Of a stretch of 64,000 nucleotides of DNA, positions 55,443 through 64,000 are shown piece after piece. A program made the position numbers and the translations under genes. The stretch is from positions 36,258,006 to 36,322,005 of the forward strand of contig NC_044919.1 of the NCBI RefSeq assembly GCF_003576645.1, given 5' to 3'. This DNA comes from Ipomoea triloba (lineage: Eukaryota; Streptophyta; Magnoliopsida; Solanales; Convolvulaceae). Position 1 is the first letter of the stretch; every line of letters begins with the position of its first letter. The notes below the pieces were generated by a model. The model did no database searches, had not been told where the DNA came from, and saw only the letters and a program-made list of their open reading frames with translations.

Positions 55443-55642
55443 ATGGTCAAATCTTATCTTCTTGTATTTAGTGCCATGAACTGTTTCGCATGTGAGGGGC
55501 GGTTTCATCAACTTTATGGCAGCTTTGGAGTTACACAAGCATTGAATGGTCATTCATATTGCATCCCGTGACTCAACAGTGGTAACCTTATTGGGCTATA
55601 AATAAGAGGGTTTCTTTCAGAAGTTCATACCATCAACTTCCC
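55443..55642 (+). promoter_or_regulatory. Spacer behind pol with TATA-like box
   Basis: A TATA-like motif ctataaataag at 55597-55607 stands 36 bases before the ATG of the accessory frame, and ttctttcag (55612-55620) could be a splice acceptor. Either would allow expression of the downstream frame from a separate message. Confidence 0.4.
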
Positions 55643-56138
55643 ATGGAGAAAAAGAAAGGAAAAGATGATGTTCCATTCTTTTATAGAGGAAAGAAACCGG
55701 CAGTCAAGTCCAAAGATTTTCAAGGAGAAAACTATCCAGAATCAACGAAGGGTGAACAGATTACGGAGCTTCCTGATAATCCAAGCAAGAATCCTATTCC
55801 CATCCAAGGTGAATGGATCCCCAAATACGAGGAGATCCACAACGATGGGATACTGGAATCGGGAGAAGAGTCCTGCACAAGAGGGACTCCTACTGCTGCA
55901 CATTCTGGAAAAGGGCCTTCCTCAACCAAATGGAGAACCAAGGGAAATGGAGAGGAAGACCAGATGGGACTTTCTGAGGTCAGCAGCAGTCAAAGGGGTG
56001 ATCATACCTAATCCAAAGACATTAAGAGGATTAGCGATGAAGATGGTCACTCCCAACTATAGTAAGCAGCTCCGGAGAGAAGAACAAGAAAAGGGAATAG
56101 CCACCCCCAGTTCTGTTATTAGACAAATAGGACTTTAG
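55643..56138 (+). CDS. Small accessory frame(s) between pol and ORF3
   Basis: Two overlapping frames start at ATG: 55643-56011 (122 codons, Lys/Glu-rich, begins MEKKKGKDDVPFFYRG) and 55665-56138 (157 codons, ends SSVIRQIGL). Both lack known domains. The charged character of the first half of the one and the second half of the other suggests one original frame broken by a shift near 55910, but I cannot decide this. Function unknown. Confidence 0.4.
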
Positions 56139-57076
56139 ATGGCTAGTTCCCGCCTTAACGATAGATTCCTATTAGGCTGACCAAGGCCAAACAAAAGTTT
56201 CTAGGGAATTTAATAGGATATTGATTCATATGTAATGTATCTGGAAATCACTAAATGAACTTAAGGATATGTTCCAAGTGATATCTTTTAAATGAATCAA
56301 ACTTGTTTCTCTCGCAATCTGTGTTCGAAAGGTAGTTCGAGAGGTCACCCGATCAGTTTGTCTACATACATTATGTCTCGAAGAAGGGTAGTTCGAGAGG
56401 TCACTTCGAAAGATAACAAACTGATATCTCTGAAAGGAGGAATAAGGAGGGTTAGGGATCAAAGGGAAGATCCCTAACCAGATCAAGATGGAGGAATAAG
56501 GAGGGTTAGGGATCAATCACTCAGGGGGAAGATCCTTAACCAGATCAAGACGGAAGAATAAGGAGGTTTAGGGATCAATCACTCAGGGGGAAGATCCTTA
56601 AACTCATGAGGAAGATCATTCACCTTCGAAAGGTGAATTTGATAAGCTCAACGGATATATGAGGTGGAACGGCTATCTTTGGACATAAATGCTAGCCACG
56701 TGGTCATCGGTTACTGACGGTTTTTCGCACTTAAGGGCATTATCTTGATTAGTGGGAGCATGCTTATTTTAAAATATCAATACTCCACTGTCTCAAAGCT
56801 TAAACCGTTCTATACTTTACCGAAATACCCTTACCAAAATACCTTATAAGCTGACCGTTATCAGGGGTATTTCTGACTTCTCACATCTTTTAAATCAACC
56901 GGGATCCTTCCACGGGTCAAACTCTCAACCCTACCCATATATCCAACCCGAATCCGCCTAATATAAAAGCAAAATCCTTCTTCTTTACCCGGATTCAAAC
57001 TCAAAACCATATACCCAAAATCCCCAAATCCTTAGACGCTGTACACATTCCCTCCAAAACACACAAACTTTCTTCA
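56139..57076 (+). other. Spacer before ORF3, with repeats and TATA-like box
   Basis: Two copies of gtagttcgagaggtcac (56332, 56389) are followed by three tandem units of about 65 bases (56425-56600; gaataaggagggttagg, gatcaatcactcaggggg, gaagatccttaa). Each unit holds an inverted pair ggttagggatc/gatccctaacc able to form a hairpin. A TATA-like motif taatataaaagc (56959-56970) lies about 110 bases before the ORF3 start and is followed by a C/A-rich leader, so ORF3 may have its own promoter. Confidence 0.55.
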
Positions 57077-60000
57077 ATGGCGTCTGAATCATCATCTTCT
57101 TCATCTTCATCTTCATCCTCCAGTGCATACCAGAGAGAGCTAGACCACATACGCTCTCAGATTAAACAAGTCAAGGCGGGAAGCATCCTTGACAAAGATG
57201 GCTTCATCACCCACTCGCCAAATCCAACAATGGCGGAGAGAGTCTTGAAGAAATTTGAGAAGGCAGGACTAATGCGGTACATGACGCATGACTACCGAAC
57301 CATTCATGACCTCGACTACACAGAATGGTTCGCTCATGCCAAGGTCACGAAGGGCAAGATTGAAAGCCGCTTCAACGAAATAGACATAACAATCTCTGTG
57401 GGTGATTTACGAGCAGCATTCGACTTTGCTACGTCGGAGGAGGCAGTCAAGCACCTATCGGACTACAACATGGATAAGCAGGAGTTTTGGGACAAAATCC
57501 GATTGGAGACTGCACCACCCAGAGCATCCTCTGCCCTCCGCAGATTTCATTTGAAGGAGAGGTTTGCCCTAGCCGCCGAGCTCATCATAAAATTCATCCT
57601 CGGCAAGGTGTCCGGAACAGACGAAGTCAATCTGGACACTCTGAAAATCCTCCACGCCATCTGGAACAACAACAAGTTGGACTGGGCTCACATCATCTTC
57701 GACTGCCTCAAACACCAAGTGCAGAGCTCAGTTTCCAACTCCGACCTGACAATCTACAAAAAGGTTGGTTTTGGCTTTGTTGTTCAATTTCTATTGAGAC
57801 TGAAGGGCTTCGAACTGAGGGAAGGGCGAGAGGTTCATCGGAATACCTATATGGGTAGAACGAAACCTCAAGCTAAGGCAAAAGGTGCTAAGGATGCATC
57901 TTCACCCTCAAAGCCTAAGGGAAGGGGCAAAAGGAAAGCCCCAGCTAAGGAGAAGCGCTCTGATGACGAGCTTTTGGACACCCTAGTCAAGAGGGTTGAA
58001 TTGAAAAGGAAGGCCAAGAGGACCAAGACTGCTGCTGTCACCCAGGTTCGAGAGGTGACACCGTCCGTTATACAAGTACCATTTGAGGACAGGGCACAAG
58101 CCCAGGGGGAACCTCAGGCTACACTGGCCACTGAGGTTGAGAGAGTGCCCCCTACCAAGTCCCTGTCAGGAACTTTAAGTGTTGATATACTTGCTGTTGA
58201 TGGTGCTGAGGATGTTGATGAATCTGTTGGTTTGCCTCAAGAGGAGGCTCGAGAAGTTGAAGGTACTGGGATCAGTGATCCAGTACAGGGTATTGTTGAG
58301 GAACCACGACAGGTGGTTCGAGAGGTAGATATTCCAGCAGCTGAAGATCTAGACTGTGTGGTGGCTGCTGATGGTCAGGGCACTGTGGTCAGGAACCCAG
58401 TGCAAGCTTTTCTGAATGATGGGTTGACACATGATCTCTCGGTTGTTCGAGAGATAACTGAACAAGCTGTGGAGTGTGCATCAGCAACAGAAATCCTACC
58501 TGCTGACTCTGATGAGCTGAATGCTGAAATCACATCTCGATTGAATCAAAGTGTTGAGAATGTATCGAGTTTGGACGACTTCTCCAGAGTACTTCGCTGG
58601 ATCAACTGGAGAACAGGTCCCTTTGATCAATTGATCTCAAGAGCAGCAGAGATGGAGGCTGAGGAACGATTTGCACTAAACTGGTTAGATCTCACTGAAA
58701 TCCCAGCCGACGAGCTTCAAAACCGTGCCCATGAGATGCAAGTAATCAGGAGTAATCTTGGTCGATCTGACAAAGGAAAGGGCATAGCTGTTGATGCACA
58801 AGAAGATGAAGCCGAGCCTGAAGAAGATCCTGAACTAGATGCTCAATTTCGAGAGGATATCAGGCTTGCCACAGCAATATCCTTGGGACAAAGTGTAGAA
58901 CACACGAGAGGTCCAGGAGAGACCTCTGGGGTTGCTCGAGATGATGCTGACACTCCTACTCCAACTGCAGCAATCCCCTTGTCCCAAGTGAGTGAATCTG
59001 CTCTAGAAGACCAGGTAGCTTCGAGAGGTGAATCCGAGACCTCTGAAGCACATGAGGTGGCACCTAACTCTGTCTTACTACTGCCACCACCTGAGTCCAC
59101 ACCCTCGAATGCAACAGATGAAGCTCAGACAGTTCGAGAGGGTGAAATTTTGTTGCTCCAACTCCCAGGCTTTCCCATCGATATGGTTAATAGGGAAAGG
59201 TGGAGTGCACCAGTTGCTCCTGAGATAATAGATATTCCAGATTCACCAGAGCATACTGAAGTGCAAACAAGTGAGCAACAAGAGCAGAATGAGGAGAACC
59301 CTGCTGGTTCGAGAGTTGAGGTTCAAGAAGGTGGAAACCGGGAAGCACCTGCCGATGAATCAACTCCTCCAGTAGATGATCACGTTCCCAGCACTGGTTC
59401 GAGAGGTAGTGTTGAGGGGGAACCTCAATCAGATGGAAACCGGGAAGCATCTGATGCAGAGACTCCCACCTTGGCCAATCCTACCTTACCAGCAGCTGAA
59501 GCTGAGGCTCCAGGTTCGAGAGGTGAAGAGCAAGAAGTGATCCATCCCTCAGGTGGAAACCGGGAAGCACCTGATATGGAGCTACCTTCGAGCTCTGATC
59601 CCAGTGTCCCTGCTGAACCTCAGGAAGTCAGTCGAGAGGTGGACTCGCAATTGCAAGTCATGGGTGGAAATCTGGAAGCACCCAAGTCCCCTCCAACGAA
59701 AGGTACATCTCGATCCTCATCTCCTACTTCTGACTATGATCAACAGGCCGAAGAAGTCTTCATTGGCGAAGTGCGTCAATTCATGGCTGATCAATCTCAG
59801 AAGATGGCTCAGCTCGAAAGAATACTCGCTGTGGTCCGCAATGCTGCAATGCCTGCTGATGGCACAAGTGAATCCCAAGGCCGTCATGCCGAACTTCTCG
59901 AACAGGCGATATGGGCTGAGGATGCAGCACGGAAAGCCACTGATGAAGCCGCTGTAGCTCGAGCAGAGGCTGCAAGTGCGAGGGCTGAATTAGCCGAGAT

Positions 60001-60688
60001 GCGAGCAGAGCTGCGAGCCTTCCAATATTCCAGTGAACTTCGACAGGATGTGATGAAGGCCATACTCGATGACCTGTCGAACCAAGTCCCTGCCCAACTT
60101 CAAGCTATTTTCGAAGGTATGTCCACCCTCCTCTCCCGTACTGATGATGCCAACAAGGGGGAAAATAAAGAGAAAAAGAAGGGGGATACAACGGGCAAGA
60201 AAAGGGCAGCAAGTGAACCAGCTGGACCACCTCCAAAAATACCAAGAATCATGAGCAAAGCAGTGGAGGATGCTAAACAGGCAGAAAACCTAAGGGTCCA
60301 GCGTACACTGGAAATGGAGAGAAGGAGAGAAGAGGACAGAGAAAGAAGAAGAAAAAGACAAGAACGACAGTCAGAAGAAGAAAGGAAGATAGATCTTCTC
60401 ATGACAAACTTTAAGTTTGGGAACAGAGAAGACACTGAACAAATTCTGACTCTGGAGATATTCAAGCTTCTGAAAATCACTGGGATATCTACACACAGCA
60501 ATATGTCTCCAGAAGAATGCATTGCCTGGTGGAAAGATGGAGTAATTGATGGTGAGTTCGTGGGGGAAGCCTACAGGAACTACAGGCATCTAGATGTCAC
60601 AGATGAATACTTAAGCCTGGTAAATCCGAAAGACCCCATCAAGACACGAGAAGCCATTAACAAGAAAAGGAAAGGCAACAAGAAGTAA
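57077..60688 (+). CDS. ORF3: large protein in the envelope-like position, no membrane segment seen
   Basis: 1203 codons from an ATG with a Ser run (MASESSSSSS). Residues about 20-255 form a globular domain like the plant retroelement protein family often labelled putative plant transposon protein (IHDLDYTEWFAHAKV, VGDLRAAFDF, WNNNKLDWAHIIFDCLKHQV). A basic patch follows at 260-318 (KGRGKRKAPAKEKR, a possible nuclear signal), then an acidic region to about 890 with four diverged repeats marked by GNREAP (near 752, 786, 826, 863), a coiled coil at about 940-1000, a second basic patch and a charged helix (RRREEDRERRRKRQER), and a C-terminal domain with MSPEECIAWWKDGVIDGEF. No signal peptide or hydrophobic segment is visible, unlike an envelope protein. 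The word TTCGAGAGG occurs about eleven times in two reading frames. Function unknown. Confidence 0.85.
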   Translation: MASESSSSSSSSSSSSAYQRELDHIRSQIKQVKAGSILDKDGFITHSPNPTMAERVLKKFEKAGLMRYMTHDYRTIHDLDYTEWFAHAKVTKGKIESRFNEIDITISVGDLRAAFDFATSEEAVKHLSDYNMDKQEFWDKIRLETAPPRASSALRRFHLKERFALAAELIIKFILGKVSGTDEVNLDTLKILHAIWNNNKLDWAHIIFDCLKHQVQSSVSNSDLTIYKKVGFGFVVQFLLRLKGFELREGREVHRNTYMGRTKPQAKAKGAKDASSPSKPKGRGKRKAPAKEKRSDDELLDTLVKRVELKRKAKRTKTAAVTQVREVTPSVIQVPFEDRAQAQGEPQATLATEVERVPPTKSLSGTLSVDILAVDGAEDVDESVGLPQEEAREVEGTGISDPVQGIVEEPRQVVREVDIPAAEDLDCVVAADGQGTVVRNPVQAFLNDGLTHDLSVVREITEQAVECASATEILPADSDELNAEITSRLNQSVENVSSLDDFSRVLRWINWRTGPFDQLISRAAEMEAEERFALNWLDLTEIPADELQNRAHEMQVIRSNLGRSDKGKGIAVDAQEDEAEPEEDPELDAQFREDIRLATAISLGQSVEHTRGPGETSGVARDDADTPTPTAAIPLSQVSESALEDQVASRGESETSEAHEVAPNSVLLLPPPESTPSNATDEAQTVREGEILLLQLPGFPIDMVNRERWSAPVAPEIIDIPDSPEHTEVQTSEQQEQNEENPAGSRVEVQEGGNREAPADESTPPVDDHVPSTGSRGSVEGEPQSDGNREASDAETPTLANPTLPAAEAEAPGSRGEEQEVIHPSGGNREAPDMELPSSSDPSVPAEPQEVSREVDSQLQVMGGNLEAPKSPPTKGTSRSSSPTSDYDQQAEEVFIGEVRQFMADQSQKMAQLERILAVVRNAAMPADGTSESQGRHAELLEQAIWAEDAARKATDEAAVARAEAASARAELAEMRAELRAFQYSSELRQDVMKAILDDLSNQVPAQLQAIFEGMSTLLSRTDDANKGENKEKKKGDTTGKKRAASEPAGPPPKIPRIMSKAVEDAKQAENLRVQRTLEMERRREEDRERRRKRQERQSEEERKIDLLMTNFKFGNREDTEQILTLEIFKLLKITGISTHSNMSPEECIAWWKDGVIDGEFVGEAYRNYRHLDVTDEYLSLVNPKDPIKTREAINKKRKGNKK

Positions 60689-60971
60689 GCTCTCGTGGTC
60701 CAAACTCCATCTTATTTCAATGTATTGATACTTATGTTGTTCTTGGTCTTACTTCTTTGAATCTTTTCCACTAAACTCTGTTATGTAAACATTCCCTTAA
60801 TCTTAATACATATATCTTCTGCTGGGGGTGTTGCGTGAGTTTACTTATTCATGTTTAGTAGAATTGTTGTCAAACTTACCATATGCGCTGAAAATAAAAT
60901 CAATGCTTTTTCTTTTTCAAATCAGCCATATAAGTAAGTATAAGTGTTGGCATCATCAAAAAGGGGGAAAT
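60689..60971 (+). other. 3' spacer and polypurine tract of the Sirevirus-type element
   Basis: AT-rich sequence behind ORF3, ending in the purine tract aaaaagggggaaa (60958-60970), one base before the 3' LTR. The phrase catcaaaaagggggaaatt is typical of Sirevirus polypurine tracts. Confidence 0.8.
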
Positions 60972-62770
60972 TGTTAGGAACATCATGTAATAGGTTTTGA
61001 TGATACCAACTGTTAAGTAAGAATCCCCAAGTCTCGATACATAGGCAAAACAATGTAAGTTCGATAAGTAAACTAAGAGCGAAAATACAACCGGGTAATT
61101 TGAGCTCAACTCGGGAAATATTTAAGCTTAAGGTAAACTTGTTTGAACAACTTAGAAGTTTTCGTGTTGTAAGCAAACAGATAGATCAGAAGCAGGCACG
61201 AGACAACTCTGGAGGAATAAGGGTCTACGAGACATCAACTAAGTCTCGAGACACAAGCCAAGTTCGAGAGGTAAGGACCTCTCGATATACCTATCGAGTT
61301 CGAGACGTAAAGAATATTCGAGAGATAGACCTCTCGATACATGGGATTGAAACATCAAGTGGTCGAGACATCTTTTATGGTCTCGATAAACCGGCACTTC
61401 TCCAAGAGGCTGAATGTTAGTCAACATGTGCAGATAAAATACTCTAAGTTTGGAGAAGAAGAATATCATGGAGATAAAATATTGAAGAGGTGCTGAGCGG
61501 GAGGTTTCAAAATGGACGGAAGTGGATGACACGTCAGACCTCCACCACAAACGGTCAAGAAGTGCACCAATCCTGAAGTGGTCAGATTCCCCAAACAAGG
61601 AATGATGGGAACATAAAAAGAGTAACTTTATCCAAAAGAAGCAAGTGAAGCATGAACTCAAGAAAGTGGAATATGGAATATTCACTACAAAACAAAAGGC
61701 TCAAGTTACAAGACCACTACTCCATGAAAAATGCTGAAATTGTGCAAAGACCCATGTTCGGCGTGGGAGACCAATTTCAAACGGAATAGTTTTCCCTCCA
61801 ACGGAACTATTCTTCTACTCTCATATATAAGGACGTAAAGACACAGAAGAAAAAGGGGTTGTGAAAGAGGTCAAGAGGTTAACAAGAGGTGTCTGATAAA
61901 AACGTTCCAGTGCAAAGTGCTTAACTTGGAATATCATCCTGATATTCAATACAGCGAGAGAACACATCTTAGTGTTCGAAGAGAGTTACAAAGCTAAACT
62001 GTTATACATCCAGAAGGTGACCAAAGCTGCTCTACATCGAAGTTGATTCAACGATAGCTTGTGGTCAGATTGGAGTCTGTTACATTCAACTGTGACAACC
62101 AAAAACACCTTGCTTTGGATTAAGCAAGAGAGGTGGAGTAACCTGGCAGCTGTCCGAGTGAAAGAAACCTGAGGCTTGACGCGGGCTTGGTGATCAAAGG
62201 TCAAGTGCTCGAGAGGTGGAGTAGCTGGAAGCGGGGAGAAAGACCTTGGAGAGGCGGAGTAACCTGGGAGCTGTCTTGTGAAGATCCTGAGGCTTGACGC
62301 GGGCTTGGTGATCAAAGGTCAAGTGCTCGAGAGGTGGAGTAACAAGAAGCGGGGCGAAAAACCTGAGGCTTGAGGCGGGCTTCGTGATCAAAGCTCAAGC
62401 GCTCGATATTGTACTAAAAAGGGAAGTTTTTAGTGCAATCCTTCCAGGGAGTTTCTGGAAGAAGAGTGGACGTAGGCGGGTTGGCCGAACCACTTAAAAA
62501 TCTCTCTTGCATTTACTTACTGTTTTTATCTCTCGCTAACCTCTCGATTGCACTGCATATAAACACACCTCTCGAACTAACTCAAACTCGTGCTAACTAA
62601 AAGGGGATAACATTTCCGCTGCGCATAAAACTTTGTCTTCACCTCGTGAGGTATCGAACCTAAACATCCTAAGTTCAATACACACGAGAGGTCGAAAAGA
62701 TTTGCAAAATCTTATACAAGTCTATTCACCCCCCCCTCTAGACTTGTACCCCATCCCCTTGGGACCAACA
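60972..62770 (+). repeat. 3' LTR of the Sirevirus-type element
   Basis: A 1799-bp LTR. Its first part matches the 5' LTR nearly perfectly (a 106-codon frame is identical in both), then scattered differences appear. It has two diverged minisatellite units in place of six. Confidence 0.93.
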
Positions 62771-63280
62771 GGGGGGGGTGGTTGGTCTAGTGCTGTCAAA
62801 GCGGCCTGGCCTAGCCCACTACGGGCCTAAATTTTGGTGGATTTTTGCGAGCCTGCCCGTTAGGCCCGCAGGCTAGGATTCATGGAACCTTAACTCGCCC
62901 CGTGCGGGCTAGCAGGCCCTATGTTTTTCTTTTAATACTTCAAATCATACCGTTATTGATGGACAAAATTGACTCGGGTAGCCGGACTCAAATAACTCCA
63001 TAATTAAAGATAAATAGGTAAAGACAAGATGTGTAATGTAAAGACAAGTACGCAATAATAGAAGGAACAAAATATTGTATTAAGATTTGTGTAATGTAAT
63101 TACAAGTAGATTTGACATGTCTTAACATGACCATTAACTGAGAATATATACTAAGGATGACCCCGTAACTACCCACTCAGATATGCGGACGACTATGCTT
63201 TGACCGAAGCTGAGACCAATGCCAACCTTGTATGAGATAATTTCATCTTATTCTATTTTTATTTTTTAAATCGAGATTCG
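62771..63280. other. Flank with possible GC-rich repeat
   Basis: The G-run continues the target of the copia insertion. The segment 62790-62930 (tagcccactacgggccta, gttaggcccgcaggctagg, cgtgcgggctagcaggcc) is made of short GC-rich inverted words and may be another small transposon. The rest is AT-rich. Confidence 0.4.
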
Positions 63281-63376
63281 GGGTTCTGTGTTCTGTGTTC
63301 TGGGTTCAGGGTTCGGGGTCAGGGGTCGGGGTCGGGGTCGGGGTTCGGGGTTCGGGGTTCGGGGTCGGGGTCAGGA
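63281..63376. repeat. GGGGTC / GGGGTTC tandem repeat
   Basis: About fifteen short units of ggggttc, ggggtc and related ttctgtg words in tandem, replacing coding sequence of the copia fragment that follows. It resembles a degenerate telomere-like repeat but is not the plant TTTAGGG unit. Confidence 0.85.
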
Positions 63377-63396
63377 ACCCAGTGCAAGAGTTGAAG

Positions 63397-64000
63397 TTTA
63401 AGTGATTTAATTTCCTGTGCCATTCCCAACTCGTAGTGCTTGAGTTATTAGCCATTAAACATACAGAGTCTTTCGTTGCGCTCCAATCAACCACATACAT
63501 ATTTTTCTTTCTCCTTCCGGTGAGCACAGTTTTCTTTGTGGATTCTTCTTTAACTCGGCATTTGTCTTTGAAGAACTTTACAAGATATCCTTTGTCGCAG
63601 AATTGGCTAGTGCTAAGGAGATTAAACTTTAGTCCTTCTACGTATGATACATTTTCAATCCTTAGACCATTCTTGATAATAGTTCCGATTCCCTTTGTTA
63701 TTCCATGATCATTTCCACCAAATATGACTTTTGGTCCTTCGATATTTCTGAACTCTACAAGACTAGCTTTATTGCCGGTCATATGTCGAGAACATCCGCT
63801 ATCAAAGTACCAAATATCCTGCAACACAATTAAGTATTTTTAGGTACCCAGATTTGTTTGGGTCCTTCCTTGTTAGTGATTTTAGGCATCCAAACCCACC
63901 TAGATCTCATTAATCCAAGATTAGGTGATTTGTAACCATTGACAGTATTATAATTATAAGGAATTTGGACATTCTTTTTGTGGGCTGGCATTTGTCCAAC
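63397..64000 (-). pseudogene. Fragment of a second, related copia element (gag end and pol start)
   Basis: On the minus strand, from the window edge, the end of gag (TNKEGPKQIWVPKNT, then stop near 63848) is followed in the -1 frame by pol: [10 protein letters not shown] (protease), [16 protein letters not shown] and WEWHRKLNHLNFNS, where the pre-integrase domain is cut off by the GGGGTC repeat. The gag-pol junction has the same layout as in the 15-kb element (stop, then ttgcag). The pieces are open and may be young, but the downstream part of pol is missing. Confidence 0.85.

Larger units (their letters stand above)
47621..62770 (+). mobile_element. Sirevirus-type Ty1/copia retrotransposon, 15.15 kb, with third ORF
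   Basis: Complete element: 5' LTR 47621-49912, primer site from 49913, gag 50026-52263, pol to 55442, accessory frame, ORF3 57077-60688, polypurine tract just before 60972, 3' LTR 60972-62770. LTRs start TGTTAGG and end CCAACA. Target duplication is probably GGGGG in a G-run (ambiguous). All three large frames are intact and the LTRs are similar outside the minisatellite, so the insertion is fairly recent and possibly active. Placement of a large ORF behind pol and a gag with coiled coil are typical of Sireviruses. A short DNA word TTCGAGAGGT is scattered through the whole element. Confidence 0.95.

Noticed and set aside
63281..63376. Telomere repeat
   Set aside because: The units are GGGGTC and GGGGTTC, not the plant telomere unit, and they interrupt a copia frame.

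Overview
The window is nuclear DNA of a flowering plant, most probably a eudicot. It is AT-rich, with spliced genes using GT-AG introns, many small inverted-repeat transposons, tRNA-derived SINEs, a LINE and Ty1/copia LTR retrotransposons. The species cannot be fixed from sequence alone. I support four host genes or gene parts: the 3' end of an unrecognised conserved gene (2151-2644, +), a three-exon GPI-anchored lipid transfer protein gene (10042-12222, +), a two-exon DUF538 protein gene (26692-27289, +), and a complete eleven-exon gene for the catalytic subunit of protein phosphatase 2A (37518-45989, -). All other long open frames belong to mobile elements.

Layout. 1-9.0 kb: the 3' gene end, then AT-rich spacer with a nested MITE, a possible promoter with a first exon, and two MITEs, one carrying an (AAT)n tract. 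9.0-12.2 kb: the lipid transfer protein gene, whose second intron has collected a SINE, a CCTAGG-rich repeat and a microsatellite. 12.2-19.5 kb: no convincing gene; two MITEs with CCATGGTCC-type ends and tandem-repeat interiors, a Mutator-like foldback element, an old retroelement relic, further MITEs and a SINE. 19.7-26.4 kb: a minus-strand copia element with a perfect 5-bp target duplication and nearly identical LTRs but a decayed coding region; its inside contains a 1.8-kb copy joined by a single N. 26.7-27.3 kb: the DUF538 gene. 28.1-30.2 kb: a LINE with a 16-bp target duplication. 31.5-34.0 kb: two more Mutator-like elements. 34.9-37.0 kb: a GC-rich repeat mosaic. 37.5-46.0 kb: the PP2A gene, with several transposons in its introns. 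46.9-47.6 kb: a second copy of the GC-rich repeat, interrupted by a MITE.

47,621-62,770 is a 15.15-kb copia element of Sirevirus type and the most interesting object here. It has LTRs of 2.29 and 1.80 kb that differ in the copy number of a 122-bp minisatellite, an initiator-Met tRNA primer site, a 745-codon gag with zinc knuckle and coiled coil, an intact pol in the -1 frame, a small accessory frame and a 1203-codon third ORF. The third ORF lies in the place of the Sirevirus envelope-like gene, yet I see no signal peptide or membrane segment in it; it is basic, acidic and coiled-coil. A ten-base word, TTCGAGAGGT, recurs through LTRs, gag, spacer and ORF3. Inside ORF3 it sits in two reading frames and in gag in a third, which points to selection or amplification of DNA rather than protein. 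The last kilobase holds a minus-strand fragment of a related copia element, broken by a GGGGTC/GGGGTTC repeat.

The host genes share no obvious pathway: one enzyme of phosphoprotein signalling and two small secreted or cell-surface proteins. The transposable elements do work together in a sense: LINEs and SINEs are nested in MITEs, MITEs in other repeats, and the large copia element has landed in the G-run of the GC-rich repeat. Both N characters of the window sit at junctions of repeated sequence and look like unmerged assembly overlaps.
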